This document shows positions 1-11,376 of a DNA stretch of 64,000 nucleotides, piece by piece. How positions within the stretch are numbered: the stretch's first letter is position 1; every line of letters starts with the position of its first letter. A model generated the notes under the pieces. That model saw only the letters and a program-made list of their open reading frames with translations. It ran no database searches and was not told the origin of the DNA. Origin of the DNA: Cystobacter ferrugineus (GTDB lineage: Bacteria; Myxococcota; Myxococcia; Myxococcales; Myxococcaceae); the NCBI RefSeq assembly GCF_001887355.1, contig NZ_MPIN01000024.1, positions 1 to 64,000 of the forward strand. The letters run 5' to 3'. A program made the position numbers and the translations under genes.

Positions 1-1914
<1,914 letters not shown>

Positions 1915-2079
1915 CAATCTCTCAGCAGCCCCACCGAGAGGGTGGGTGGTACGAGAGTCGAGGCCAGGGTCGAGGCCCCGAGCGAGCGCGACGACGCGCG
2001 GCGCCGGGCCCGGAAGAAGGCACACGAGCTTCGCAGTGGAAGTTGATTTCCCTACCCTTTGTATGAACTGTCCTGTTTT

Positions 2080-2194
<115 letters not shown>

Positions 2195-2196
<2 letters not shown>

Positions 2197-2247
2197 TTTT
2201 TTTGAAGGCCTCGAGTCCGCACCTCACGGTGCCGATTCGAGGCCTTC
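2195..2247 (+). terminator. rrn operon 3' hairpin
   Basis: A T-run at 2196-2203 is followed by an 11-bp perfect stem, GAAGGCCTCGA (2204-2214) with TCGAGGCCTTC (2237-2247), enclosing a second small stem GCACC/GGTGC. Its position directly after 5S suggests transcription ends here. The T-run precedes rather than follows the hairpin, so this is not a canonical intrinsic terminator on the plus strand. Confidence 0.6.
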
Positions 2248-2854
2248 GCCTTTGCGGGCTTCGCGCACGATGCTCTCCTCGCCTGGGCGGGCCCTCACGT
2301 CGAACCAGGTAAGCTCCACGCAGGCCTGCTTCCCAGGACGCGCAGTGTGGGTCGTTGGTGCGTACCTACCCACTGGCCTCGGGTTCAGCTGCGCCCTTAC
2401 CAGCTCGCAGAAGAGCGTTCATTTACCTGCTCGCTCGCTGCCTCGAGCATCATCACCGACACGTTGGCTCCGCGCAGGGCTCGGTTCGCGCACACTCCCG
2501 ATACTCCAGCCCTGACCACAACACATCGACCTTGTCCCCGCTGCGCATGTGTTCGTCCCTCCACGTTGCGCCCGCTTTGGGTCTCTTTCCCCCGGCAGAG
2601 AGCCAGGGCCTCATGTCATGCTCATCCTGTCGATGGCTGCTTCTAGAGTGGGCCATGCGCTGGGGGGGCAAGGGTTTGGAACTCAATCGCGAGATCCTGG
2701 AGGGTGCTCTCCTCTTTGCTGGAGTTGTGGTTGTCTTTGACTGTCTGTGTTTGGGGCACACATCCTGTGCGAGCTCGTTCCACCGCAACGCAAGAGGTTT
2801 GAGGACCAGATAGACTGTTCACCGACGGAAACTCCAGCCGAGACAGTTCGCGAC
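2248..2854. other. Intergenic region between rrn and histidine kinase
   Basis: About 600 bp with no convincing coding sequence: the short open frames have no family signature and overlap on both strands. A TTGACT element near 2736 could be a -35 box for the downstream kinase gene, but no good -10 was found. Nothing else is visible. Confidence 0.5.
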
Positions 2855-5104
2855 ATGCCGCTTCCGCTCCGCTCGCCAGCATCCCTGTCCCGCTCGACGC
2901 TCCTCAAGATGGGTGTACGCATCGCCGGGGTCATCGTCCTGGCCACGTTTTTCAGCTACCTCCACGTACTGCACACCGTGCGCACCGAGAACCTCGCCCG
3001 GCTGGAGCGATACGTCGTGGAACGCAGCCAGCGCGAGGAGGGCATCTTCCTGCTGGCCCAGGACAACCACTCCGTCCTCAAGTCGGTCCTGGAGGAGCGG
3101 CTACGGGGCGTCTCTCGGAGCGAGGAGGTGGATGCGCGCTTCGACAGCCTCTTTGTCCGGATGCCCGACGGCACCCTGCGCAATCGCTCCGAGCACTTCG
3201 ATGGCACGCGGATGCCCTGTGTCTTCGTCCCCGGTCACCTGAAGCTCGATGCCGAGCTGCGTCAGCGCATCCTGGCCTCGTATGACATGCTCGCCCAGTA
3301 CGGGCCTGCCTTCCATACGCGCTTCACCAACACGTTTGTCGTGCTCCCCGAAGACGCGCTCATGCTCTTCTGGCCAGATCGGCCCTCCTGGTGCATGGAT
3401 GCCGAGCGCGATTTCTCGGTCATCACCCTGGATTTCTTCCTCCGCAGCCTTCCCAAGAACAACCCCTCGCGGAAGACGGTCTGGTGCGACATCTACCCGG
3501 ATCCGGTCACTCATGGCCCCATGGTCACGGTCTCCACTCCGTTGGATGTCGAAGGTCGCCATGTCGCGACCTTCGGTCACGACGTGCTCTTGGAGGAGTT
3601 GATGGCCCGCACCAGCAACGATCACCTGCCCGGCTCGCACAACATGATCCTCGGCGATAGGGGACAGCCTATCGCCCATCCCGAACTGACCCTGAAGAAC
3701 ACCGGCGTTCACCATTCCAGTTCTCAAGATGCCAGCAACTCCAGCGCGGGCGCCCTGGGCACCGAGGCGCAAAGGCTCCACCTGCGGCACCTGTTCGAGC
3801 AGCTGCGCGATACTCCGCCCGGCCAGTCGGTGGAACTGCCGGAATACGGCGAGTACCTCGCCCGCGCGCGGCTCGAGGGTCCTGGGTGGAACTTCGTCAC
3901 GGTGCTGCCCGCGAGCGTCGTGTCCCAGCCCGCCTTGCAGTCGGCTCGCTATGTTCTGCTGTTCGGCGTCGCTTCACTGCTGCTGGAACTGGCCATCATG
4001 TACTGGGTGCTCAAGCAGCAGATCACCCGTCCGCTGGCCGCCTTCACCCAGGCCACCAGTCGGGTGGCCGCCGGAGACTTCCTCGTCGAACTGGAGACCT
4101 CGCGCGACGACGAGTTGGGGCAGCTCGCCTGCGCCTTCCGCCGCATGGCCGATCAAGTGCAGCGGCGAGAGGAGGAACTGCGGCAAGCCAACGAGGAACT
4201 GGAACGACGCGTCGCGGAGCGCACTCGCGAGTTGTCGGACATCCATCGACGGCTCGTGGAGTCGGCCAGGCGGGAGGGAATGGCGGAGATCGCCACCAAC
4301 GTCCTCCACAACGTGGGCAATGTGCTCAACAGCGTCTACACCTCCGCCCAACTCGCCAGGACACGTCTCGCCCGGATCCGGCTCGAGCAGGTGGAACGGG
4401 TGGCGGAACTGCTCCAGGCGCACCAGGAGGACCTCGCCTCCTTCCTGACCCACGACAAGCGCGGCTGCCTCCTCATCCCCTTCATGGACAAGCTCGGGCA
4501 GAACCTCAGGGAGGAGCGCCAGGACATCCTCTCGCTGCTCAACGACGTCGGCCGGTACACCGAACAGATCGGCGCCATCGTCAAGGTGCAGCAGAACTAT
4601 GCCCGGACACCCCGCTCGCACGAGCCCGTCCTCCTGGGGGAACTCGTGGAAGATGCTCTGCGCATCGGCTCGGCCGGTCTCTCCCGTTGCCACGTGAGGG
4701 TGGAAAAGCAGCTCTTCCCCCTTCCTCCCGTGCTGACCGATAAACACAAGACGTTGATGATCCTCGTCAATCTCATCAGCAACGCCGAGTCCGCCCTGGA
4801 AACCGTCCCGGCGGACGAGCGCTGTCTGACAGTGCGGTTGGGGCTCCCCACGTCCGAACACTTCCGCCTGGAAGTCCAGGACAACGGAATAGGCATCGCG
4901 CCGGAAATGCTCACCCGCATCTTCCAGTTCGGCTTCTCCACCCGGGAGGAGGGGGGACTCGGCTTTGGTCTGCACTCCAGTGCGCTCGCGGCCCAGGAGA
5001 TGAAAGGCTCACTCACGGCCTACAGCGAGGGGCCCGGTCAAGGCGCCACGTTCACGCTGGAACTGCCCTACCTGCCAGTCCAGGAGATGAAAGGCTCCGC
5101 CTGA
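2855..5104 (+). CDS. Membrane sensor histidine kinase
   Basis: A 749-residue two-component sensor kinase. An N-terminal membrane helix (about residues 20-40) is followed by a roughly 320-residue periplasmic sensor region, probably of the double-Cache type, and a second membrane helix near 365-390. A HAMP linker and a long charged coiled coil follow. The likely phosphoacceptor is His485 in the motif VLHNVGNVLNSV, typical of a kinase family common in myxobacteria. The ATPase domain shows an N box (LVNLISNAESAL), a G1 box (DNGIGI) and a G2 box (GLGFGLHSS). The ATG at 2855 was preferred over an upstream in-frame ATG at 2747, which would add a non-membrane leader. No response regulator is adjacent, so it is an orphan kinase and its signal is unknown. 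Confidence 0.9.
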   Translation: MPLPLRSPASLSRSTLLKMGVRIAGVIVLATFFSYLHVLHTVRTENLARLERYVVERSQREEGIFLLAQDNHSVLKSVLEERLRGVSRSEEVDARFDSLFVRMPDGTLRNRSEHFDGTRMPCVFVPGHLKLDAELRQRILASYDMLAQYGPAFHTRFTNTFVVLPEDALMLFWPDRPSWCMDAERDFSVITLDFFLRSLPKNNPSRKTVWCDIYPDPVTHGPMVTVSTPLDVEGRHVATFGHDVLLEELMARTSNDHLPGSHNMILGDRGQPIAHPELTLKNTGVHHSSSQDASNSSAGALGTEAQRLHLRHLFEQLRDTPPGQSVELPEYGEYLARARLEGPGWNFVTVLPASVVSQPALQSARYVLLFGVASLLLELAIMYWVLKQQITRPLAAFTQATSRVAAGDFLVELETSRDDELGQLACAFRRMADQVQRREEELRQANEELERRVAERTRELSDIHRRLVESARREGMAEIATNVLHNVGNVLNSVYTSAQLARTRLARIRLEQVERVAELLQAHQEDLASFLTHDKRGCLLIPFMDKLGQNLREERQDILSLLNDVGRYTEQIGAIVKVQQNYARTPRSHEPVLLGELVEDALRIGSAGLSRCHVRVEKQLFPLPPVLTDKHKTLMILVNLISNAESALETVPADERCLTVRLGLPTSEHFRLEVQDNGIGIAPEMLTRIFQFGFSTREEGGLGFGLHSSALAAQEMKGSLTAYSEGPGQGATFTLELPYLPVQEMKGSA

Positions 5105-5197
5105 CCGGCCCTGGCCGCTTCTTCACACTGTTGCTTTCGGACATCCCCTCGCGCCCGCGGTGGAGTCCGGACTCTCGCCACGCTACGCCCCCGTTCC

Positions 5198-6367
5198 ATG
5201 AGCGAGCGAGACCTGCTGATGATCCCCGGCCCGGTGGAGTTTGATCCCGAGGTGATGCGCGCCCTGGGCGCCAAGACGGCCAGCCACGTGTCCCCCGAGT
5301 TCATCGCCGTATTCGGCCGCGCCCTCCAGCGCCTGCGTGAGGTGTGTCTGGCCCCCTCGGCCCAACCCTTCGTGGTGGCGGGCAGCGGCACGTGGGCCAT
5401 GGAAATGGCGGTGGCCAATCTGGTGGAGCCGGGCGAACGCGCCCTGGTCGTGAACACCGGCTACTTCAGCGACCGCATGGCCACGTTGCTCGAGCGCTAC
5501 GGGGCCGAGGTGGTGCAGGCGCGGGCCACCCCGGGCGAGGTGCCGGACCTGACGGAGGTGGAGAGGCTGCTCGCGGGCGGTCGCTTCAAGCTGATGACCG
5601 TCACGCACGTGGACACGAGCACCGGGGTGCTCACTCCCGCGGAGACGCTCGTGCGGGCGGCCCACCGTCACGGGGTGCTGTCGGTGGTGGACGGGGTGTG
5701 TGCCACCGCCGGCGAGACGTTCCACCAGGACGCGTGGGGCGCGGACGTCTACCTCACCGCGAGTCAAAAGGCGCTCGGCGTGCCGCCGGGACTGGCGCTC
5801 TTGAGCGTGAGCCGGCGGGCCCTGGACTCCTGGCGCGCCCGCCGTACCCCCGTGCGCTCCTTGTACGCGGACTTCGCCGAGTGGCTTCCCATCATGGAGG
5901 CCTATGAGGCGGGCCGGGCCGCGTACTTCGCTACCCCTCCCGTCAACCTCGTGTATGCACTGGATGTGAGCCTCGGACAGCTCCTGCGTGAGGGCATGGA
6001 GGCGCGCTTCGCTCGGCACCGTCTCATGGCGCGGGCCTTCCGGGCCGCCTGGCGCGCGCTGGGTCTGCGCACGCTGCCCGTGTCCGAGTCCGTGGCCGCC
6101 CACACCCTCAGTGCCCTCTACTTCCCGGAGGGCGTCGATGCCGCGTGGGTGGGCAAGGTGCGCGAGCAGGGAGTGGTGCTCGCTGGCGGTCTCCACCCCC
6201 AGCTCAAGGCGCGCTACTTCCGCGTGGGGCATATGAACGTCGTCAGCCCGGGGGATGTGCTGGCCACCGTGGGCGCCATCGAGCGAGCTCTCGCCGTGGC
6301 GGGACATCGCTTTGCACCGGACTCGGCCGTGGCCGCGGCCCAGGCGGCCCTTCTTCCACCCGGGTGA
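5198..6367 (+). CDS. Class V aminotransferase (alanine-glyoxylate/serine-pyruvate type)
   Basis: A 389-residue PLP enzyme of fold type I, the length expected for the alanine-glyoxylate/serine-glyoxylate aminotransferase family. The N-terminal PGPVEFDPEV motif, the SGTWAMEMA cofactor loop and the VVDGVCATAGE strand with its PLP-contacting Asp are present. Lys191 in ASQKALG should form the Schiff base. It would move an amino group from alanine, serine or a similar donor to glyoxylate or pyruvate in the cytoplasm. The exact substrate cannot be read from sequence. It stands alone, 93 bp after the kinase gene, and may be cotranscribed with it. Confidence 0.9.
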   Translation: MSERDLLMIPGPVEFDPEVMRALGAKTASHVSPEFIAVFGRALQRLREVCLAPSAQPFVVAGSGTWAMEMAVANLVEPGERALVVNTGYFSDRMATLLERYGAEVVQARATPGEVPDLTEVERLLAGGRFKLMTVTHVDTSTGVLTPAETLVRAAHRHGVLSVVDGVCATAGETFHQDAWGADVYLTASQKALGVPPGLALLSVSRRALDSWRARRTPVRSLYADFAEWLPIMEAYEAGRAAYFATPPVNLVYALDVSLGQLLREGMEARFARHRLMARAFRAAWRALGLRTLPVSESVAAHTLSALYFPEGVDAAWVGKVREQGVVLAGGLHPQLKARYFRVGHMNVVSPGDVLATVGAIERALAVAGHRFAPDSAVAAAQAALLPPG

Positions 6368-6483
6368 GTCGCGTGTGCCGCTCTCTCCGGTGTGGGGGGG
6401 GGCCCTCGGGGCCCTGGGGGGGCCCGTGGTAGACTCCCGTACCCTGGGGTGACGAGGCTTCGCTCCAGAGCCACAGGGAATCC

Positions 6484-7107
6484 ATGAGCACGATCTCGCA
6501 AGGGCTGTCGGACAGTGAATTGCCCCTGTTCTGGCAGCAAGAAATGGAACAACGGCTGGCGCTGGCGACACCGCGGGACACCGTGCGAGGACTCTTCTTC
6601 AAGAGCATGCTCGACAAGGTGCGCGCTCTCGATGGCGAAGCGGCCGCGAAGCACTGCCTGTTGGCCAGCGGAGAGCGCCACTTCGTGGAGTTCTTCAACT
6701 ATCCCACCAGCTCGCTCATCCGCTTGACCTACGCCGCGGGGCATGTGCTGAGTCCCCGGTACGGTGGCTTCGACAAGGCCGTGTGGTTGTTGGGTCATCA
6801 GGCGATGACGGACTTCCTCGACTCCCTCATGGGCAGGGCGTTGAAGCACCTCACCGGCCAGGACACCCGGAGCCTGATGATCAGCATTCAGGGCATCTAC
6901 CGGATGACGACGAGTTATGGGACTCGCCAACTGGTGTGGGATGGGCCCACGACGGGCCGGCTCCTCCTCACGCGCAACTTCATTCCCCGCTCGTTCCACG
7001 AGGGGGGCCTGCGGGCCACGCTTGACCGGATGGGCGCCCAGGACGTGAAGATCAGCGGGCGGCAGCCGGCTCCCCTCGATTACGAGTTTGAATTTTCCTG
7101 GGAATGA
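6484..7107 (+). CDS. DUF2378 family protein (Myxococcota-specific)
   Basis: A 207-residue soluble protein matching the myxobacterial paralogous family DUF2378 (TIGR02265). Recognisable points are RDTVRGLFFKSML near residues 32-45, the YPTSSLIRLTY segment near 79, and the C-terminal pattern where a basic FIPRSFHEGGLRA stretch precedes a final strand. Members occur in many copies in Myxococcus-like genomes and have no established biochemical function. No signal peptide or membrane helix is seen. The upstream 116 bp is a G/C homopolymer-rich stretch with no clear promoter. Confidence 0.85.
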   Translation: MSTISQGLSDSELPLFWQQEMEQRLALATPRDTVRGLFFKSMLDKVRALDGEAAAKHCLLASGERHFVEFFNYPTSSLIRLTYAAGHVLSPRYGGFDKAVWLLGHQAMTDFLDSLMGRALKHLTGQDTRSLMISIQGIYRMTTSYGTRQLVWDGPTTGRLLLTRNFIPRSFHEGGLRATLDRMGAQDVKISGRQPAPLDYEFEFSWE

Positions 7108-7267
7108 GCACTCCCCAGGACGGAGCGTTTCAGAGAAAGGCTTCTCACCTCGCCAGGATTGAGAGGCGCTGCTCGCGGCGACGAGCTTCGTCGTGACATT
7201 CACATTCCTCGAAGCGTTGAGTCCATGACATGGCGTAGTCTGGCGCTCCCTTTCATCGGAGACAGCC

Positions 7268-8089
7268 ATGTTCGTGTTCAATCGTCTGTTCGAGAAGAAA
7301 ACCCTTGCGCGCGAGTTGCTCGCGCTTTCGTTGGTTCTGGGCGCCACGGCCGCACAGGCTGAGGGGCCGAGTCTGGCCGACGCCTACAAGGTGCTCGCCT
7401 CCCGCAGGATGGTCGACCTCACCCACAGCTTCAGTCCCAGCTCTCCGGTATGGCAGGGCTTTGGCCAGGCCACCTTCACCACCGCGTCGGACCCGAAGAC
7501 CTACCGGCCTTATACCCTGGAGCAGGATGGCTTCCGCACGACCTTCTATTCCATGGTGGGCCAGTACGGCACCCACGTGGATCCTCCCGCGCACTTCCAC
7601 GAGAACGGCATCACCATGGATCAGATCCCCCTGCGGGAGATGATCCTTCCACTGGTGGTGCTCGACATCACCCCGTTGCTCGGCACGGACCCCAATCACG
7701 CGATCACCGTGCAGGACATCCAGGAGTGGGAGAGGAAGCACGGCCGCATACCAGAGGGTGCTTTCGCCGCGCTGCGCACGGACATGTACAAGGACTGGGG
7801 CAATCCCGAGCGCTTCAAGCGCTACCCATTCCCCGCCTGGTCCCTGGCGGCCGTCCAGTTCCTCTTCGAGCAGCGGAGGATCACCGCCATCGGTCACGAG
7901 TCGCTCGACACCGACATCACGCCGACGCTGGACTCGGAGAAGTGGGTGCTGGGCCGGGGGCGCTATCAGATCGAGGTCATGGCCCACCTGGACAAGGTAC
8001 CGCCCGCGGGAGCGCTGATCGTCGTGACCTGGCCCAAGGTGGCCAATGGACTGGGCTTCCCGGCACGCGCCTTCGCCATCGTCCCGTGA
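7268..8089 (+). CDS. Exported cyclase-family (kynurenine formamidase-like) hydrolase
   Basis: A 273-residue protein of the cyclase/arylformamidase family (PF04199). The metal-binding signature is GTHVDPPAHFH (around residues 101-111), and VDLTHSFSP near 47-55 is the family's opening motif. A further His and Glu (GHES near 212) would complete the metal site. The first 30 residues form a basic stretch, a hydrophobic core and an AQA cleavage site, so it is probably secreted to the periplasm, unlike cytoplasmic kynurenine formamidase. There are no tryptophan-catabolism neighbours, so the substrate is open; members also act on other amides and lactones. Confidence 0.85.
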   Translation: MFVFNRLFEKKTLARELLALSLVLGATAAQAEGPSLADAYKVLASRRMVDLTHSFSPSSPVWQGFGQATFTTASDPKTYRPYTLEQDGFRTTFYSMVGQYGTHVDPPAHFHENGITMDQIPLREMILPLVVLDITPLLGTDPNHAITVQDIQEWERKHGRIPEGAFAALRTDMYKDWGNPERFKRYPFPAWSLAAVQFLFEQRRITAIGHESLDTDITPTLDSEKWVLGRGRYQIEVMAHLDKVPPAGALIVVTWPKVANGLGFPARAFAIVP

Positions 8090-8141
8090 CTCTCCTGTTG
8101 CCTGAAGGGGTCGACGTGAGGATTTGAGTTTTCCCTGAAGG

Positions 8142-8330
8142 CAATGTGGATTTTGAGCAGGCTCTCGATCGAGTCGATGACGCGCGTAAGCGCCCGTTGA
8201 GCACGTCCGCGCTCGTCCCTGTCCCTCTACGAGGGCATCATCTTGTACGGGATGGGGAAAATCGAGGAATCCGGAGAGGCTTTCCAGGTGGCGCTGATGC
8301 TCCGGCCCAATGAGAAGCTTCCCAATGCAC
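8142..8330 (+). pseudogene. Remnant of a TPR-repeat gene
   Basis: Two adjacent pieces in different frames together read like part of a tetratricopeptide protein. One begins VDFEQALDRVDDARKRPLS (frame from about 8142). The other, starting near 8222, reads [18 protein letters not shown] and continues into an [13 protein letters not shown] helix. A frameshift separates them, the second frame is closed by TGA at 8198, and there is no start codon. The fragment ends where an oppositely oriented kinase remnant begins. This is inference from motif pattern; both flanks of the ancestral gene are missing. Confidence 0.55.
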
Positions 8331-8753
8331 CTTCACCGCTCCCTGCCGGGACAACAAGATGTTGTCCGGGCTGATATCCTGGTGGATGAGCCTCAGGGGC
8401 TGGCCCGTGTCGGGGTCGGCGAAGTCGTGGGTGAAGGCCAATCCCTCGCACGCGTCGGCGATGAGCCGGGCGCACACGGCGGGCGGCAGGTCCAACCCCT
8501 GGGCCACGGCGCGCTTGATAAGCGTGCGCAGACTGGGGCCGTCGATGTACTCCATGGCGAGCGCGAGTTGAGGCAGGATGCGCTTGAGCACCAGGGTCTT
8601 CTCGAAACCCATGGGCCCCGCGGCCTTGGCGAGGAACACCTCGGCCATGCCGCCCGCGGCGAGCTTGCGGATCAACTGGTACTTTCCCACCTGCCGTGTC
8701 GCGTCCGACGCTCTCTCCCGACGACGCCGGAGGTCTCGCTCCGGTCCGGGCAC
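8328..8753 (-). pseudogene. Truncated Ser/Thr protein kinase
   Basis: The minus strand encodes an N-terminal kinase lobe ([22 protein letters not shown], then [11 protein letters not shown]). It then jumps directly to [11 protein letters not shown], so the roughly 45 residues that carry helix C and the following strands are deleted in frame. The catalytic loop reads HQDISPDN instead of HRD..., and the reading frame is broken just after GAVKV, before the DFG motif. Without DFG, the activation loop and the C-lobe it cannot be an active kinase. The break coincides with the junction to the TPR remnant, which points to a deletion or recombination event. Confidence 0.8.
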
Positions 8754-8804
8754 TCGTGGGGATTGCTCCTCACGTGACGGGACCAGGGGATATCAGGTGG
8801 CGTT

Positions 8805-10151
8805 TCACTTGTCGTGCTTCTGGCTGGACGAGAGCGGCGAGGTGAGTGCCGGTGCCGATGGCGACTCCCAGGAGCCGCGCTCGCACTGCAGCAGACGCTC
8901 GAGGACGGCGAGCGCCGGAGCGCTTCCCGACGCGCGGACCTTGTGCTCCATGCCGATGTTGAGCAGCTCCATGCGCAGGCGCATGGCATCCGCTTCACGC
9001 TCCGCCGTCTCCAGTTCCACGGCCTGGACGTTGTCGAGCCAGGAGCGCTCGGCGACGAAGTGCAGCCTGCGCACGAGCGACTCCACGACATGGCGCTGCT
9101 CGGGGCGCCCGGTGCGCGACACCTCGAGAATGGGCTTGGAGAGGAAGGCGCGCATGTCCGCGCCCCGGACGCGCCGTTGCAGCCAGGCCTCCGACGTGGA
9201 GATGGGCAGGTCCGTCGTCTCGCCGTCGACCTTGGCGAACGCATGGGCCTCGGCGTAGCTCACCCGTCCATCCCCGTCATGGTCGGCCGAGGCCACCGCG
9301 CTCCCCGTCCGGCTGACGCCCGCGAGCCCCGCGAAGAAGCTGGAGCTGTAGTCCCGGTAATCCGACTCATCCACCTCCGGGGTGCACCCGACGGACGGGA
9401 GGTACTCCACCGTGGCGAAGAAGCCACACCGGGGCTGCGCCACCACGGGCCGCTGGGGGTTGGCGTCCTGGTAGATGAAGTTGGCGAACGAGCCGGAGTA
9501 GCACTGTGACATCATCGTGACGACGGGAGTGGTGCTCGGGAGCTGGCCCAGGAAGAGACCAAAGGCGCGTACCGTCAGCGTGTCCGAGTCCCAGAGCGCC
9601 AGGTGGTTGTTGTTCAGGTTGTTGCCGTTCATTCCCCCGTGGCCCGTGAAGTAGAGGAAGACCGGGCGCTCGGGCGCGTTGCGGGCGCTGTCCTCCAGCC
9701 ACTCCAGGAAGTGCTCCAGGGTCGCCGCTCCCTTGAGGTGGGGAATCTCCAGGGATTTGAACGAATCGCGTGCGCCCCTGCCTCCGGCGCGGTAGCGCAC
9801 CGTGGCCTTCCCGTCCGTCCCATTGGCGAAATAGATGGAAGCCGATTCGGGAGCGAGTCCGAGCGACTGGAGCGTCCGCTGGAAGTAGAGGACGTTCTTC
9901 TCCAAGGCGATCTCATTGCTGGCGGGCTCTCCACCTCCCCCCAGCACGAGGAAGCTGGAGGCTCGCGGAGGGGCACGCAGGGGCTCGAAGTCGGCCTCGG
10001 GCTCGGAGGCCTCGGGCTCCGGATCCTCGAACGAGGAGTCCATCCATTCGGCGACCTCTCCGCCCCACTCGGGAGGCGGAGCCCTCTTGCAGCCGGATGC
10101 GCTCAGCAGGAGCACGGCCAGGCTGATCTCGAATCTCGATCCCCGTGTCAT
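8805..10151 (-). CDS. Caspase-like lipoprotein with EF-hand motif
   Basis: A 448-residue protein of the caspase-fold (clan CD) peptidases. The signal peptide ends in a lipobox (SASGC, Cys21), so it should be lipid-anchored. After an acidic linker, the predicted catalytic dyad is His171 in YFTGHGG and Cys217 in MMSQCYSGSF. The 46-residue spacing and the small/hydrophobic strand before each residue fit the fold. An EF-hand-like DHDGDGRVSYAEAHAF loop near 289-304 suggests calcium binding, as in metacaspases. The C-terminal 130 residues look helical and unassigned. It lies 67 bp downstream of rtcB on the same strand and could be cotranscribed. Whether it cleaves after Arg/Lys or Asp is unknown. 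Confidence 0.8.
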   Translation of the reverse strand: MTRGSRFEISLAVLLLSASGCKRAPPPEWGGEVAEWMDSSFEDPEPEASEPEADFEPLRAPPRASSFLVLGGGGEPASNEIALEKNVLYFQRTLQSLGLAPESASIYFANGTDGKATVRYRAGGRGARDSFKSLEIPHLKGAATLEHFLEWLEDSARNAPERPVFLYFTGHGGMNGNNLNNNHLALWDSDTLTVRAFGLFLGQLPSTTPVVTMMSQCYSGSFANFIYQDANPQRPVVAQPRCGFFATVEYLPSVGCTPEVDESDYRDYSSSFFAGLAGVSRTGSAVASADHDGDGRVSYAEAHAFAKVDGETTDLPISTSEAWLQRRVRGADMRAFLSKPILEVSRTGRPEQRHVVESLVRRLHFVAERSWLDNVQAVELETAEREADAMRLRMELLNIGMEHKVRASGSAPALAVLERLLQCERGSWESPSAPALTSPLSSSQKHDK

Positions 10152-10218
10152 ACCGGGAATCTAGACCCAACGCGTCGACGCCCGCACCCTCCACGCGGGT
10201 CGTCGACACGAGGACTGT

Positions 10219-11376
10219 TCAGCCCTTGAGTACCGTGATGGGCGTGAGCCGCAGCAACGGCGTCACGAGCTCCTGCTCATCCTCCAGCACCTCGGTGAGG
10301 TCGCGGTAGACGGCCGGAGCCTCCTCGACCAGGGCGGAGGAGCGTCCCACGTCGAACACCACGCGGCGCAGGGCGTGCTCCAGTGCGTCCGGACGGATGC
10401 GGGCTCGCGCCTCCTTGCGCGTCATCACCCGGCCCGCCCCATGCGAGCACGAGCCGAAGGAGCGATGTTCGCCTCTTCCCGTGACGAGGTACGAGGCCGT
10501 CCCCATGCTGCCGGGGATGAGGCCTGTCTGTCCGGGTGCCAGGCCAATGGCTCCCTTGCGATGGACGAGCAACGTGCGGCCGAAGTGCGGCTCGGCCGCG
10601 ACGTGGTTGTGGTGGACGTCCACGCGTGAGTCCGGCAGCGGCTCCCTCCCGAGCAGGTCGGCGAGCACCGCCCCCGCGCGAGACAGGAGCGCGTCGCGAT
10701 TGGCGCGGGCGAAGTGGCACGCCAGCTTGGTGTCCGCGAGGCAGGCGACGCCCTCGGGAGTCTCCGTGCTCAGTCCGGGCAGCGAGCCCTCCCCATGGAC
10801 CTGGGCCACGCGCACATGGTGGGCGGCGATGGCGGCACCGACGCCCCGTGAGCCCGTGTGGAGCAACAGCCAGAGGTCTCCTCCCGCGTCCCGGTCCAGC
10901 TCGAGGAAGTGGTTGCCGCCCCCGAGCGTTCCGAGATGCCGGGGCGCCAGTCGTTCCCACTCGCGCTGGAGGCGGTGGGTGGACAGGCTCGCGCCTTCGA
11001 GCCCCGGGGGCAGCGGCAGCCCCCGTCCCCGGTGGACCGCGTCGCCCACGGGCACGGCCCGCGCGAACGCGGCGAGGAGGCGTGTCAGCCCCGCTCGATC
11101 GATCGCGGCGGCGGGGTAGTCGAAGCGCACGGCGCTCACCCCGCAGCCGAGATCTCCCCCGAGCGCTCCGGGGACGATGTGGCGCTCGGTGGCGAAGACG
11201 GTGCCCACCGCGACCCCCTCGGACATGTGGACATCCGGCATGGCCGCCACATGCTCGACGACGTAGGGCTGGCTCGCGATGTGTTGGAGTTGTTTCTCCG
11301 CGCCCGCCGGCACCGCGCGGGCCCAGGCGAGGATGGGGACGGCTCCCGGTGGGCTTTCGAGGACGCGCGGCATCAT
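10219..11376 (-). CDS. rtcB: RtcB-family RNA ligase
   Basis: A 385-residue RNA-splicing ligase RtcB homologue, which joins 2',3'-cyclic-phosphate or 3'-phosphate ends to 5'-OH RNA ends using GTP and Mn2+. Conserved motifs are all visible: MPDVHMSEG (about 47-55), GGDLGCGVSAVRFD with the metal-binding Asp and Cys, LGTLGGGNHFLEL, a VHHNH metal motif, and GSCSHGAGR with the His that becomes guanylylated. Its ATG overlaps the stop of the upstream rbfA-like gene by 4 bp, indicating translational coupling. It is slightly shorter than E. coli RtcB. Pairing with a ribosome factor suggests RNA or ribosome repair, which is inference. Confidence 0.93.
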   Translation of the reverse strand: MMPRVLESPPGAVPILAWARAVPAGAEKQLQHIASQPYVVEHVAAMPDVHMSEGVAVGTVFATERHIVPGALGGDLGCGVSAVRFDYPAAAIDRAGLTRLLAAFARAVPVGDAVHRGRGLPLPPGLEGASLSTHRLQREWERLAPRHLGTLGGGNHFLELDRDAGGDLWLLLHTGSRGVGAAIAAHHVRVAQVHGEGSLPGLSTETPEGVACLADTKLACHFARANRDALLSRAGAVLADLLGREPLPDSRVDVHHNHVAAEPHFGRTLLVHRKGAIGLAPGQTGLIPGSMGTASYLVTGRGEHRSFGSCSHGAGRVMTRKEARARIRPDALEHALRRVVFDVGRSSALVEEAPAVYRDLTEVLEDEQELVTPLLRLTPITVLKG

